The translations under genes and the position numbers were made by a program. DNA of 64,000 nucleotides from Arachnopeziza araneosa. Its lineage: Eukaryota; Ascomycota; Leotiomycetes; Helotiales; Arachnopezizaceae. The notes under the pieces are model-generated. The model worked only from the letters and a program-made list of their open reading frames with translations. It was not told the origin of the DNA and did no database searches. The DNA lies in assembly GCA_003988855.1 (NCBI GenBank), contig QYAI01000196.1, forward strand, positions 1 to 64,000. The letters are read 5' to 3'. Numbering within the stretch: position 1 is the first letter of the stretch; each line of letters begins with the position of its first letter. Shown here piece after piece: positions 21,543-32,020 of this stretch.

Positions 21543-22495
21543 ATGTCGGACCAACCTACACTCCTCAGCTTCCAAGTCATCAACAGCTCGGTTTTGTTCG
21601 GACCAAAGTATCTCAATGTCCCAGCTCTTCCGCCACATCTCTCCATAGTTATCGCCTCGGCCATCTTCTACAAATTGACATTCAGTGTGGTCGCACCACT
21701 GCTCTGGAACCTTCTTGACGACCCGTCAAAAAAGAGCGATGTCATCCGCCCATTCTGGTACAGCAACATCGTCAGCATCACACAGTCAACCATCAACACC
21801 ATACTCGCTATATATGTGCTGTCGCATCCGGAGTTCCGTGAGGGGTTGACTGCGCAGGAGAGAATACTTGGGTATCACAAGGAGACTGCACAAGTTCTGG
21901 CCGTGGCGACGGGGTATTTCGTGTTCCATTTGTACAAGGATTGGAACGAAAGAAAATATCATGGCATGTTCATGGTGTGCCATGCCGTTTGTGCCCTCGT
22001 TGCTGTCTCGCTGGGCTTCGTAAGTCTTGCTCTATCAAAGTATATCGTCCTGATCTGATCCGATACCAGCGACCACTCGGGCTACATTACACCGCAATAT
22101 TCCTAATCTGGGAACTACCAAATCTCTTCTTGAACTTCCAACGACAGCTTGACGGCGCCGGAAAAAGGAAGACGTGGTATCGCGCTGTCAATCGCGTCAT
22201 TCTTCTTTCAACCTATATCATCTTTAGATTGGTATTGGGGTCCATCACATTGATCCACATGACACACGACATGATTGTCACTTGGCGAGATCCACATCCA
22301 AGTCTCCGAGCTCAGCATATCGTGCCTTCGTTGTTAACTGTTGCTGAAAATGAGACTCAAGAAGTAGCAGGATTGCCAGTCTTACTGTCGATTTTCCAGA
22401 TCGGATCAATGGCTTTCCTTCATATGCAAGGCTTTTATTGGTTTTCGAAGATCTTTCTTAAGGACGACTTGAGGGGGAAAACGGAAGAGAAGTGA
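21543..22495 (+). CDS. TLC (TRAM/LAG1/CLN8) domain membrane protein
   Basis: Exons 21543-22019 and 22070-22495 join in phase 0 across a 50-bp intron to give 300 residues. Six to seven hydrophobic helices are visible. The TLC-type pattern includes HLYKDWNERKYHGMFMVCH in the middle, then LHYTAIFLIWELPNLFLNF, and FRLVLGSITLIHM near the end. The WELPNLFLN stretch is the typical F.WE.s.pfln.r segment of the family. TLC proteins sit in the ER or other inner membranes and include ceramide synthases, but this one lacks the catalytic double His of Lag1, so its role is unknown. The start at 21543 (caATGtcg) is preferred to the in-frame ATG at 21492, which adds a charged head. C-terminus ends in a KTEEK-type basic tail. 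Confidence 0.8.
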
Positions 22496-22613
22496 GGTGA
22501 GATTTCGATATTTGAGAATTTGAAGAATAGTAAAGGATTAGATAGTGTTAGGATGTGCACCAATCCAACACACAAAATCAACTCGTAAACTAGAACTCAA
22601 ACCCATTTTCAGC

Positions 22614-23650
22614 TCATTCAAACGCTGACATGTCTTGCAAGGTTCTTAAAGACGTTTGGATCGCAGCATGGTTTGGATAATAGGTCCCGGCCATCTTGGA
22701 GATAAAGGGGAAGAGTTGCGATAGCACTTCTTGCTTTTGAGAAGGCACAAAATGTCGTAATAGATGATAGAGATAAAGAAGAAAGAGAAAGACTTGCTTT
22801 TTCACGAGTGGACCGATGTGGTCAAATGCAATACCAAAGTGGTGAAATGCTCCTTCGTAATCAGATTCTGTATTGAGTGTTCGTTGACCTTCAAGTATAG
22901 AATGGTAGAATATCTCCAAGTGATTCAGATCGAACGTGTTGCTCATGTTGCGCCAAATAGGTTTTTCAAAAATTGAGTCGTAGTGCTTCTGACTGAGGTA
23001 GAGAAGTTGTTCAAGTTGATGATAGGGTAGAGGCGAATGTATTGCCTTCGGGATTGAATGAGTATTTGTTTCATATCAAAATGCTGATGCTGTCCCATAT
23101 AACTGCTTTCTGCTCCCCAATTTCGGCGTTGAGAAACTTGACTTGGGTGCGTAAGAACAGCTGCAACAACTGGTTTTGGCGCGTGACACTCGACTTGGAT
23201 TGTCGAAGACGAGAGATGAGCGTCACTTCTGAACGACGTAATATCTTTGATTCCCTGCGTCGAAAGCATCGCTTGACCTCTTGTAACGTAACCCCTCGCT
23301 GTCGGATTGTGAACACCGTCTCCTTTCCTTTGGCTGCTCGCTTAATAGCCAGTCTTAAGGCGATCAGCATCTCTCCCTCCTTGTGCTTCCGGTCTAATCT
23401 CCATTTTTTAATCCGCTTCTTGAGCATGTCTTCACTACATAATATTAGCAGAGAGTCTGAAATCGTACGGACAGAGGTAAAGCGACCTTGGTCGAAATCC
23501 ATGTTCCGTAGCAAGAATAACTCCAGTGTCACGCAATGTCCTGGACTCATCACGATACAGAGTGGTGATTATTTCTCGTTTTCCTTCCCATTCATCCATA
23601 GAATAGGATTGTAGTTTTGATAAGACTGGCAGAATAGTCTTGCTAGCCAT
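22614..23650 (-). CDS. Clr5-domain protein, exon limits partly unresolved
   Basis: Exon 1 is 23487-23650 and exon 2 starts at 23434 after a 52-bp intron. The join yields a Clr5 domain near residues 19-80: DEWEGKREIITTLYRDES, then EHGFRPSEDMLKKRIKKW and RLDRKHKEGEM. Downstream the exon 2 frame runs to about 23071. A different frame from about 23040 to 22614 is clearly coding, with LPYHQLEQLLYLSQKHYDS, FEKPIWRN, HLEIFYHSILEGQRTL and VKKQVFLFLLYLYHLL. At least one more intron therefore lies around 23040-23200, which I could not place. Clr5 is named after the S. pombe silencing factor, but in filamentous fungi the domain is common in large, poorly known families, often with ankyrin or TPR repeats. 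No stop inside the assigned exons. Confidence 0.6.
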
Positions 23651-24049
23651 AGTAGCGCTGAGGTTCTAGCTTAGGCGGTAGCCAAAAGATAACTTCTCTA
23701 CCTTTTAAAATTCAGTGATGGAAAAGATGCACGATCATAAAAGGGGAAGTGGAGTATATATCTTATCTTAATCTCACTCTCAGATGTTTCACCTAAGGCG
23801 ACAAATTTTGGCTCAGCCACGCTGTACAAAAGTGCCTTGCATGGAAAGCTATGCCCTAGTTAGTAATGGTGAGAGGTAGCCTGCCCTGCCAACATGCATA
23901 GCTAGTCTTAGCTTTTGATTTAAAATAACACCCGACTCTAACGATTGAATACGAATAGAGGAAATATGTATTTATGGTATCTTAAAACTACTTCCTTCCA
24001 CAGGACGCTTCCAGACAAGATTTAAACAGATCGTTGTGTTCACAGCTCG
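23651..24049. other. Intergenic region
   Basis: About 400 bp upstream of the Clr5 gene and downstream of the MFS gene. No feature recognised. Confidence 0.35.
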
Positions 24050-25684
24050 CTAAATAGAATCTCGAAACTTCACGAACTCCCTGTATCTTCCTAGGGTCCA
24101 CCTCCTACAGCTCTTGCCCCATATCATCATTGGAATAGTCAAACAGACGAAGAAAAAGTCCAACACGCTAATAGCAATGAAGCAATTCTGTGTTCCAGAG
24201 TTCGTCAACCAGATACTGGCTACAAAGGTAAAGATGCATGCCAGGGAATTGTTGATGACTGCTACGCCCACCATACCTTCAAGAATCATTTCAGGGTAAG
24301 CATCCATGAGATAGGCCATGGAAAGATCACCAGCACATCCCCATCCAAAACCGATGAGGCCCAAACCAACATAAGGACGAGCCCAAGACCATCCTTGCGC
24401 AGTGCCAATACCGAAAACGAGCATGCCGGCGGGAGAGAAGATGGCGCAAGGAAGCATCATCCAGAGTCTGTCTTCTGCTTCTCGGATGCCATTACGGAAT
24501 TTCTTTGAGTACCAGGCTACGAAACGATCGCTGAGGTATCCACCCCAGAAACAGCCGATAATAGCACCAATCAGAGTGGGAATATTCATGAGGCCAGAGC
24601 CTACGTCACCGTAGTTCCATGGAGGGCCGTACCAGTTATCTTCTTCGAGGGTGAGATAGAATGTAAGCCAAGCATCTTGAGCTCCCCATTGGATACCAGA
24701 GTAGATGACCGCAGGGAAAGCAAAGATGCGGAGTGTGTGAAAGAGACGGGTATAGTATTGCTTGAAGCCTGTACCTTTGACGTTTGGTGCCAATGTAATC
24801 AGTTGAATTCGTTGTCTGTAGGTCTTTGGTCTTTCAATTTCTTGTGCTTGTGAAGAAGTTTTGCCGAGATCCTGTCCTCCCTTTTCGGTATCGGAGCCTT
24901 GATGTGCATCGCTCACCTCCTGAACTCCGTCGACGATAACTCCAGTATCATACGCTGATCGTTCAAAAAGGGTTTCTTCCAATCCGAAAAAGAGGACGAT
25001 CAATGTACAGCTGGAGATGATGACTGAAAGCCATCCAATCCAACGCCAACCAATACGGTCGGCTACAAAGCCACCAATTAATGGGCCAAGGTAGGTTCCA
25101 ATACTGGTGCTCAATACATAGATACCCAACATACTTCCTCGTTGATGCTGGAAAAAGATTTCAGAAAGCGATAATTGCACATTGGCTTCTGCACAGGCTT
25201 CCGAGGCTCCAACGAAAAGCTGGTTCCAAATCGAGTCCTCCGTGCTTTGTACCCTCGCCATCCAAATAGCTCCAGCTATGCCCAAAACCATGCAGACAAG
25301 AAATGTGATTCTTCTTCCATATAACCAGGCAGCGGGGCTGATCAAGAGAGTGAAGTAGCCAATGCCAATGAATAACACACCAGCGCCAGTGTTCATTGCG
25401 TTGTACGTGATACCGAGGTCTGCATTCATGCCATCTTGTGCTGAGCCAGCATCGTTGGACGTGGCGGCTGTGAGTCCAGTAACGAAGCAGAGTAAGAGCC
25501 CATGCCAGTATTTGCGTGGGAGGGACCAGTTGAGAGGATCGTTAGGTGAACGGGTTGGTTGAGGGTCGAGGATGATATCACCGTGTTTGAGGAGATGGGT
25601 AGTGTCGTCTGTATCGCGCGTTCGAGATTCAAAGAGGCGGGACGTACCCGGAAGAAATTCTTCGTCTTCGATTGAGGTCGACAT
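24050..25684 (-). CDS. MFS transporter (DHA1-type, Hol1-like)
   Basis: A single exon of 544 residues, complete from an ATG at 25684. The N-terminal cytoplasmic head ends in SPNDPLNWSLPRKYWHG, the DPxNWS lead-in typical of the fungal DHA1/Hol1-like group. Twelve hydrophobic helices follow: GAGVLFIGIGYFTLLISP, YGRRITFLVCMVLGIAGAI (motif A-like GRR), YVLSTSIGTYLGPLIGGFVA (motif C-like GPLIGG) and GWRWIGWLSVIIS. A charged central loop carries SDTEKGG and YRQRIQLI. The C-terminal half includes GLGLIGFGWGCAGDLSMAYL. Substrate unknown; relatives move drugs, polyamines or siderophore-like compounds. It is head to head with a flavin amine oxidase, which would suit amine metabolism, but that is inference. 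Confidence 0.85.
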   Translation of the reverse strand: MSTSIEDEEFLPGTSRLFESRTRDTDDTTHLLKHGDIILDPQPTRSPNDPLNWSLPRKYWHGLLLCFVTGLTAATSNDAGSAQDGMNADLGITYNAMNTGAGVLFIGIGYFTLLISPAAWLYGRRITFLVCMVLGIAGAIWMARVQSTEDSIWNQLFVGASEACAEANVQLSLSEIFFQHQRGSMLGIYVLSTSIGTYLGPLIGGFVADRIGWRWIGWLSVIISSCTLIVLFFGLEETLFERSAYDTGVIVDGVQEVSDAHQGSDTEKGGQDLGKTSSQAQEIERPKTYRQRIQLITLAPNVKGTGFKQYYTRLFHTLRIFAFPAVIYSGIQWGAQDAWLTFYLTLEEDNWYGPPWNYGDVGSGLMNIPTLIGAIIGCFWGGYLSDRFVAWYSKKFRNGIREAEDRLWMMLPCAIFSPAGMLVFGIGTAQGWSWARPYVGLGLIGFGWGCAGDLSMAYLMDAYPEMILEGMVGVAVINNSLACIFTFVASIWLTNSGTQNCFIAISVLDFFFVCLTIPMMIWGKSCRRWTLGRYREFVKFRDSI

Positions 25685-26913
25685 ATTGATCCTGCGATGT
25701 ACGAGTCTTTCGAGGTGTTGGCTGTACCAAGATCTCGTGCACAGGATTGCTCACTAAAACTGCGGCTAACAGCGGGGTCTCGAGGAAAATTTTTCGCTCG
25801 TAGACTGGAGTTACCTGAACAGCATCGCACGCCTCCAGACGAATGTTGTCGCGCTTTGAAAGTCTGAGGATGAAGGAATAGAGATGTTATGAAGCAATTG
25901 TGTCGATGAAGATAAGAGAAATCGCCTGGACATACCTCATTGGGGCGCCACCGCCATCGATGATAAGACCCGCTATAAGCACGGGAAGACGGCCATAAAT
26001 GGTAACTCAAGCTCCCAAATTCCCATTGACGGGATTAGCAGCCTCGTCAGCAAGGGAGATGAGGGGCACGGGTTGAGCGATCGTCGCTTGGTGTGAGACG
26101 AGCGAAAAGCTTGGTTGGAGGAAGAATCCTCGGGATGGTCGAGGCAGAAGATAAGCAGAGATTGGCCAGCGATGAAGAGCTACATATTAGTCAAGCAAAA
26201 GCCTGATGATGGTGGTGGGGCGGTGCATCGGATCGCCGATATCTTGCTGATCATCCTCCATTCCATGCAGCGAGAAGGACGAACGAGTAAGGAGGCGAAT
26301 ATATATCTTCGCTCTGATGATGCAGCAGCAATGCAATGGAACAAGTCGTTCGGTTCGGGCCGCATGGCGACAGTCAGTCCCTGGGCAGTTGGGCAGTTGA
26401 GCGTTGAGGAAAGAAGGAGGTGAAACAACCAAGAAGAAATTTGGGGGTCTTGAGGTGATTATGTCAGCCACCCGAGACTCCGAACTCCAAGTCAACATAC
26501 CAGATCCGTTTAGGAAGGGCCAGCCCGAAGATACAAATATTGCCTTCTTTTGTCCTTTCCCCGTCTGAAACAAAACAAGTGTGACGAATAGTTTGGCCCA
26601 TGTGGGTTCGTGTCAGGAACCAAGTGGATTGGGGCTGCGGATCAAGTGACTTGCCAAGTCAGGCTTATTGCCGCCGTCATTTATCCTCAACTTCATTCTT
26701 GATTTCATTCCTCTCTTCGTTCTATTCACAGCACAACCGAACCTTGACTTCCTAAATACTCATCTACCGTCTAGATTGTCTGATTCCTGTGTGCAAACGC
26801 TCTATTTAACCAAAACTCTGCTATCGAGTCAACCCTCGCTATCTCAAATTCAATCGTCCCATTCCCTTCCAAGATCCAAACCCCGTTCAAGCATACGCAG
26901 ATGTTGAGTCAAT
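25685..26913. promoter_or_regulatory. Shared upstream region of MFS and amine oxidase genes
   Basis: 1.2 kb between divergent starts. CT-rich tracts at 26740-26900 precede the amine-oxidase start, as is common for fungal promoters. A 102-codon frame at 26115-26423 has no family resemblance. Confidence 0.35.
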
Positions 26914-28615
26914 ATGTCGACGCTATTCATATCAGCTCCTGGCGCTATAAACGAAGTAAATCGACTTCAAAATCGAGTAGTAATTGCTACGCCGGAGCTG
27001 CAGCAGCACTCAGCCGCAGCAGCTCCGGCGTTGGCCTCGGTCTCGAGCACCGAACCTGAAAAGACAACCCTCGAGCCTGCGAAGAAATCCCATGTCATCG
27101 TCGTCGGTGGTGGTATATCTGGCCTGCGAGCTGCGTCGGTGCTACTCCGACACGGCATCAAGGTCACTCTGCTGGAGGGTCGTCCAGACAGGCTCGGAGG
27201 ACGTGTCTTTACATCTAGGAAAAATGGGAAAGCCGCCAGAGACATTGGTAATACCACCTGACAGGCTATACAAGACTTTAATTGTGGGTGGTTGGGCACT
27301 CTCAACAGTGCTTGACCACACAATGTGGGTTATTTGTTTATCCTTCCGTTTCTTATTCAACTTTACTCACAGTCTTTCTCTAGGTGCTGCATGGATGCAC
27401 GAAACTTCCCAGAATAAACTCGTCCAATTGATCCCGAAACTCGGCATTGAATACTACTACGATGACGGCACACCTTTGTACTATACTCGTGATGGTAGGA
27501 CTGGTAGTCAATTCAAAGCCAAAAAGGTGGCGGATGAATTTGCCGATTATGTGGAAGGCTTCTACGAAGAGAATCCTGATGCACCCGACCGAAACGTAAA
27601 AGAGATGATGGACGAATGGATTTCTACACATCTACTCATCACTCCCTCGGAGCGTAAATGGGCCCCACAAGCTGCAAGAGAGGTTGAGCTATGGATTGGT
27701 ACCTCGATCGAACAGGCTAGTGCCAAACATCTTTCGTACTTCATGACCGAAAGGAACCTATATATGAAAGGTGGATACGATAAGATTGTCAATTGGACTG
27801 CTGCTCCTCTTCTTCGTGACCCAGAAATCGTTCATCTCGGTCAAATTGTCCATTCCATTCAATGGGGAAACACGCCCGGTTCCGTTGCTGTAACGACTCA
27901 AGACTCAACCTACAGAGCAGATGCCGTGATCGTCACAATTCCACTTGGTTCCCTCCGAGCTAATCAAGTAGCCTTTTCTCCTTCAATTCCCACCAGTATC
28001 CACAAAGGAATTCAAGCTTTCTCTTACGGCGCCCTGGGGAAGGTATTCATCGAGTTCACCGACGTCTTCTGGCCGAAGGATAACGACCAGTTCATCTATT
28101 ACCCGTCTCCAATCGGCCCCAATCAGACTGTGGATCTCAACTCGATTCTTTCTTATGCTACTGTCACTAGCAATCTATGGATCATGAGTGGTAAGAAGGA
28201 ATTGTGTGTCCAGATTGCAGAACCTTTGACGCAACGTATCGAAGCTATGACATCCCAGTCTGAGATTTACGCTTTCTTCGAACCGCTCTTCAAGCTCCTA
28301 CGCACGGAGCCGCATATCGATCTCCCGGACTATTCGAATCTCGAAACCACGCATTGGACTCAAGATCCTCTTGCAGGCTTCGGCTCATATTCCGTGGAAA
28401 AAGTAGGCGATGAGCCGGAGAAGTTGGTCGCTGCGCTTGATGAGCACAAAGATATCAGACTTCAATTTGCAGGAGAGCATTGTATTGAAGTGGGCAATGG
28501 ATGTGTTCATGGTGCATTTGAGACAGGTGAGCTGGCCGCTAAGAGACTTCTTGAAGGTGCATTAGGTATGATCTGGGATGGGAAGAGTACAACTGCTAGG
28601 TCTGTGAGTCCTTGA
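26914..28615 (+). CDS. FAD-dependent amine oxidase (flavin monoamine/polyamine oxidase type)
   Basis: Exons 26914-27247 and 27384-28615 join in phase (G|GT across the junction) and give 521 residues. The dinucleotide-binding motif VIVVGGGISGLRAA is at residues 61-74, followed by VTLLEGRPDRLGGRVF, the second FAD-contact segment. The body has AWMHETSQNKLVQLIPKLG, NLYMKGGYDKIV, a VIVTIPLGSLRA strand, and the C-terminal FAD-site signature FAGEHCIEVGNGCVHGAFETG-like segment near residue 480. These enzymes oxidise primary, secondary or poly-amines with release of H2O2. About 55 residues before the Rossmann motif are Ala/Pro-rich and might be a targeting sequence. The intron (136 bp) is longer than most here. 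Complete and apparently functional. Confidence 0.85.
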
Positions 28616-29553
28616 ATGAAGGTGGAAGGTGGGTAGCTTGCATTCTAGGTTGAATATTGAACTTTCTCCTTTCTGAGTTTTGCTCTATTTTCAGTCTTTA
28701 CCATTTTTTTGTTCAATATACTGCATTACGGAATCAGAATGAGTTAGTGATCTAGAAATTATACACCTTAGTCTCTCAAGTGTGTTTTGGTGGCTTTACC
28801 TTGTAATCTCCACCTTCGTATGCATCTCCGCTACTTGGAACATTACTGCAGTGTCTTTGCCTTAATATTGAAATGTGATTAATATCATATTACGTAGATG
28901 TCTGCGAGCCGAGAGTTGTTAATTATTTCTCTGCGTGTAAACATACAGACAGAGCTTATTTGCCAAGAGATGTCCATGAGACGGCTGGATTTGCTTCTGT
29001 TCTCTCTTGTAAAAGACCAGTTTCTGCTTTGAGCTTTCATGTCGTAACGCTGACAATGGCAATTTCTCCACGTTTCGGTATACTTGCACGCAAGGAGATT
29101 TATCGGTAGGAAGCTACCTACCAGGTAAGATATCTGCTTAATGGACAAGAGCTTCACGTGATGATATATCGTGCGGTGTAATCAGCATGCGGCAGTGCGA
29201 TGCAAGGGTTCTCAGGATGTATCAGATTTTGGATTCGATCATTCATAGAGAGGCAAGATTTTGGATGTGGCCAATCATCGTGATTCGTGTTCAGCCACTG
29301 TTCGTGAACCAGGACTGGAGGAGCGGGCACGTGCTGGACAGAATCTCAAATCGCACCTTCTATTACTTACACAGCACACAGTATAAAGCTACCCACTTCG
29401 CTTCTTGCAAGTTGCATACACTCTGATTCATCTCGTACAACTTCGACTAGGTCTAGCTTTGTCTTTTCTTTCAGGCTATCTATCTTTGGAACTCAAATCA
29501 CACAACTTCAAACGCAGCCTTATCTCAACGGGTGTCATCTGCGCCTTCTCACC
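28616..29553. other. Intergenic region
   Basis: About 940 bp without a supported gene. The last 150 bp are CT-rich and likely the promoter of the Clr5-ankyrin gene. Confidence 0.35.
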
Positions 29554-30198
29554 ATGGTTGAATCATCAACACACAACGACGCTGCTGATACCGCCTAGGA
29601 TTTGTTCAAAGAGACAATCCGCTCTCTGTACCTTGACGAAGATCTCACTCTCGAAGCTGTCAGAAGTCAGGTGGAAATCAAGTACCAATTTTCTGCTACG
29701 TAAGTATCGCCGGCTCAGAATGAGAGAAAAGACTCAACTTGAGAAAGGAAATCACAATATGAGTCCCGTTTTAAGAAATGGGACTTTCGAAAAAACCGTA
29801 CGCGAGAAGATTGGAAGGTGATTGCAGAAAAAATATCGAAAAGGAAGCGTGAGGAGAAGGATAGTGAAGTATACGATAGAGGAAAACTTGTTAGTTCCAA
29901 GAAGCTCAGTGCTGGGATTACAGCACTTCAAGGCGCAGCGATTCGAGGACATATCAAGATAGCAGTGTTCCTTCTCGAAAGGGGAGCTGACGTCAATGCT
30001 CGACCGGCAATCGAGGATGGCTGCACCGCAATTGAAGGTGCTGCAGAACATGGTCGATTAGATATGGTGCAAGTACTGTTGAATGCTGGTGCAAAAGGAG
30101 ATGTGATTGGTAGAAGCGGCTTCAAGAAGGCCATTGAACTTGCGGAGAACCGACACCATCCAGTTGCTCAACTTCTGAAGAATCAAACAGAACTATGA
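29554..30198 (+). pseudogene. Clr5-ankyrin protein gene with an early in-frame TAG
   Basis: Exons 29554-29699 and 29748-30198 join in phase across a 48-bp intron (GTAAGT donor) and would encode about 198 residues. The start has ideal context (caccATGG). The Clr5 domain follows: FKETIRSLYLDEDLTL, then KYQFSATKSQYESRF across the intron, then KKWDFRKNRTREDWK. Next come two to three ankyrin repeats, GITALQGAAIRGHIKIAVFL, LERGADVNARP, then GCTAIEGAAEHGRLDMVQVL. Codon 15 is TAG (29596-29598), exactly where Clr5 domains carry their first conserved Trp (Trp, three residues, Lys). A single TGG-to-TAG change explains it. Everything else is intact, so it is a recent null, a read-through candidate, or a sequencing error. 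Confidence 0.7.
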
Positions 30199-30408
30199 AA
30201 TCGGGTTGATAAGATTCGAAGGATGATAAATGTTACAATAAAGAAGGATGAGGAAGACATTCTAAGATATGATAAGGTGAAATAAGCTATCTTTCTAATG
30301 CCCTCTCATCAACTACTTCTGTTAATCTGAGAAACACCAACACAACGCAATACTCACAATCATTAATGTATTCCATACATTTTCCGAAGCATTATTTTAG
30401 AACAGGAT

Positions 30409-30536
30409 CTACTTGCCCTTGAAATGAACACACTCAATGTTATTCCCATCCACGTCCTTGATATACGCCGCGTAGTAAACAGGCGAATCATGAATTCTAA
30501 GACCCGGCGGACCGTTATCGACCACACCAGCCTTCC
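30409..30536 (-). pseudogene. Glyoxalase/VOC-superfamily C-terminal fragment
   Basis: The minus strand from 30536 to a TAG at 30409 encodes DNGPPGLRIHDSPVYYAAY followed by KDVDGNNIECVHFKG. This is the classic last strand-pair of fungal glyoxalase/bleomycin-resistance (VOC) proteins, with the metal-ligand Glu in NNIE. An in-frame TGA lies just upstream, and no further VOC sequence can be found in any frame before the methyltransferase gene. It is an orphan 3' end, probably a deletion or transposition relic. Confidence 0.6.
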
Positions 30537-30941
30537 TATTTCACTCTCCATCAGCCGACTCTTCTCTACTTCCCCTGTTTACGGTAACTTAAAGATGGCT
30601 GAAACTATCATCCACTAGTTCATGTATTCGTGATACCTATATTGTACTAGCCAATTTTAACTGCAAGACTGGCATTCAAGTAACCTAGAAGGGAGTATCT
30701 TCATTTTTGCTAAACATCAAAGAAGCAAATTTACGCGTAACTAGTTCACGGATTAATAATTCACGGATTTGATTCCGCTGCTATATTTCGCTGAGGTATA
30801 TGCTGCTACGCCGCATATGCGCATTCAGTCAGATTCGGCATATTATGTGATTCATGGCACATATAAGCGATACCTTTGTTGTCTGTCTATTATTTTAAAC
30901 TCCGGCTACACTGCACAGCATCCGACCAAAGTTTTTGCGCC
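30537..30941. other. Intergenic region
   Basis: About 400 bp, AT-rich, upstream of the methyltransferase gene. Nothing else recognised. Confidence 0.35.
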
Positions 30942-31805
30942 ATGGGGGATTCGCACAGCATTGATGCATTCTGGCCTAAGCAGATTATACGCGTGACACC
31001 AGAAACTATCAAGGAAGTGACCAGAGATGGCGGAGAACGACTGGCTGCTGCATCTCTGAAGGAAATCCCGAGTATTCCAGCTGGCGCCATAATTCACGAC
31101 AATGGCTGTGGAGCCGGTGCTGCGACGGCTATGATCATGGCCACCGTATCCCCTGAAGTAGCAGCCTCTATCAAAATTCAGGCGACGGATATCGACGACG
31201 CAGCAGTCAAAGCCTACCACGCCCGGTCGACATCCTCATCCTGGCCTGCCGAGGTCGTGGTTATGGACGCCACCGCGCTGTCTTTTCCCGATGAGACTTT
31301 CACTCACTCCATTGGAAATGCGATGGTCTATTTAACACGTAATAATGGTCTTGACGCTGTGAAGGAGATGCATCGGACGCTCAAGCCCGGGGGAACCCTC
31401 ATTTTGAATTGCTTCGCGTACAACCCTCACTTGGGTGCTGTCCGCGAGGCATCTCGATCCACTCGTGCTGGGGGGGTGCTACCAGAGTGGGACTCGTTTG
31501 AACACTGGCAAGATCCTACATTTATAGCCGGCATCTTAGAAGCAGGTGGGTTCGCAAAAAAGGCTGTGAATGTGCAGCAGCGAGAGACATTTCCCAACGT
31601 GGGGGATTTTGATCGCCACGCATCAGTAACCTGGAGCTTTCGAGGAATGCCGACTGCTGGGTGGAGCGAGCAGGATGAGGAGAGGTGGGACGAAGCATTA
31701 GAGATTTTCAAGCAGGAGCTACAGAAGACAGAGGGCTTTGAGATTCTTGAAGATGGTAGCACAGTGATTAGATTTGTTATTAATGTCGCTGTGGCGACTA
31801 AGTAG
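30942..31805 (+). CDS. Class I SAM-dependent methyltransferase
   Basis: A single exon of 287 residues from the ATG at 30942 (gccATGGGG context). Motif I is IIHDNGCGAGAATAMIM (SAM-binding GxGxG variant). The acidic end of strand 2 is QATDIDDAAVKAY. The motif II region is VVVMDATALSFPDETFTHS, and motif III is EMHRTLKPGGTLILNCF. The layout matches small-molecule methyltransferases of the Methyltransf_11 type found in fungal secondary-metabolite loci (LaeA-like or UbiE-like fold). The C-terminal half, with FEHWQDPTFIAGILEAGGF, is the substrate-side cap. An upstream in-frame ATG (30876) adds 22 residues without motif and is not preferred. Neighbours are a VOC relic and an MFS gene. Confidence 0.85.
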   Translation: MGDSHSIDAFWPKQIIRVTPETIKEVTRDGGERLAAASLKEIPSIPAGAIIHDNGCGAGAATAMIMATVSPEVAASIKIQATDIDDAAVKAYHARSTSSSWPAEVVVMDATALSFPDETFTHSIGNAMVYLTRNNGLDAVKEMHRTLKPGGTLILNCFAYNPHLGAVREASRSTRAGGVLPEWDSFEHWQDPTFIAGILEAGGFAKKAVNVQQRETFPNVGDFDRHASVTWSFRGMPTAGWSEQDEERWDEALEIFKQELQKTEGFEILEDGSTVIRFVINVAVATK

Positions 31806-32020
31806 CTAGAAGAGACTAATCCACTTAGCTTTATCATAATTGAATGTATACTAAGCAATAGGTAGCTTATATTTTATATTACACTTGGATATGACTAGAA
31901 GTATACAAGATTTGATTTTAAGGCACTCAAATGATTCATGATCTTTCTGTCTCAAAATAGAATCAACTTCCTGGTTTCTCACAACACTCCTGCACCGCTT
32001 TTCATTCATCACTCGCTTCC

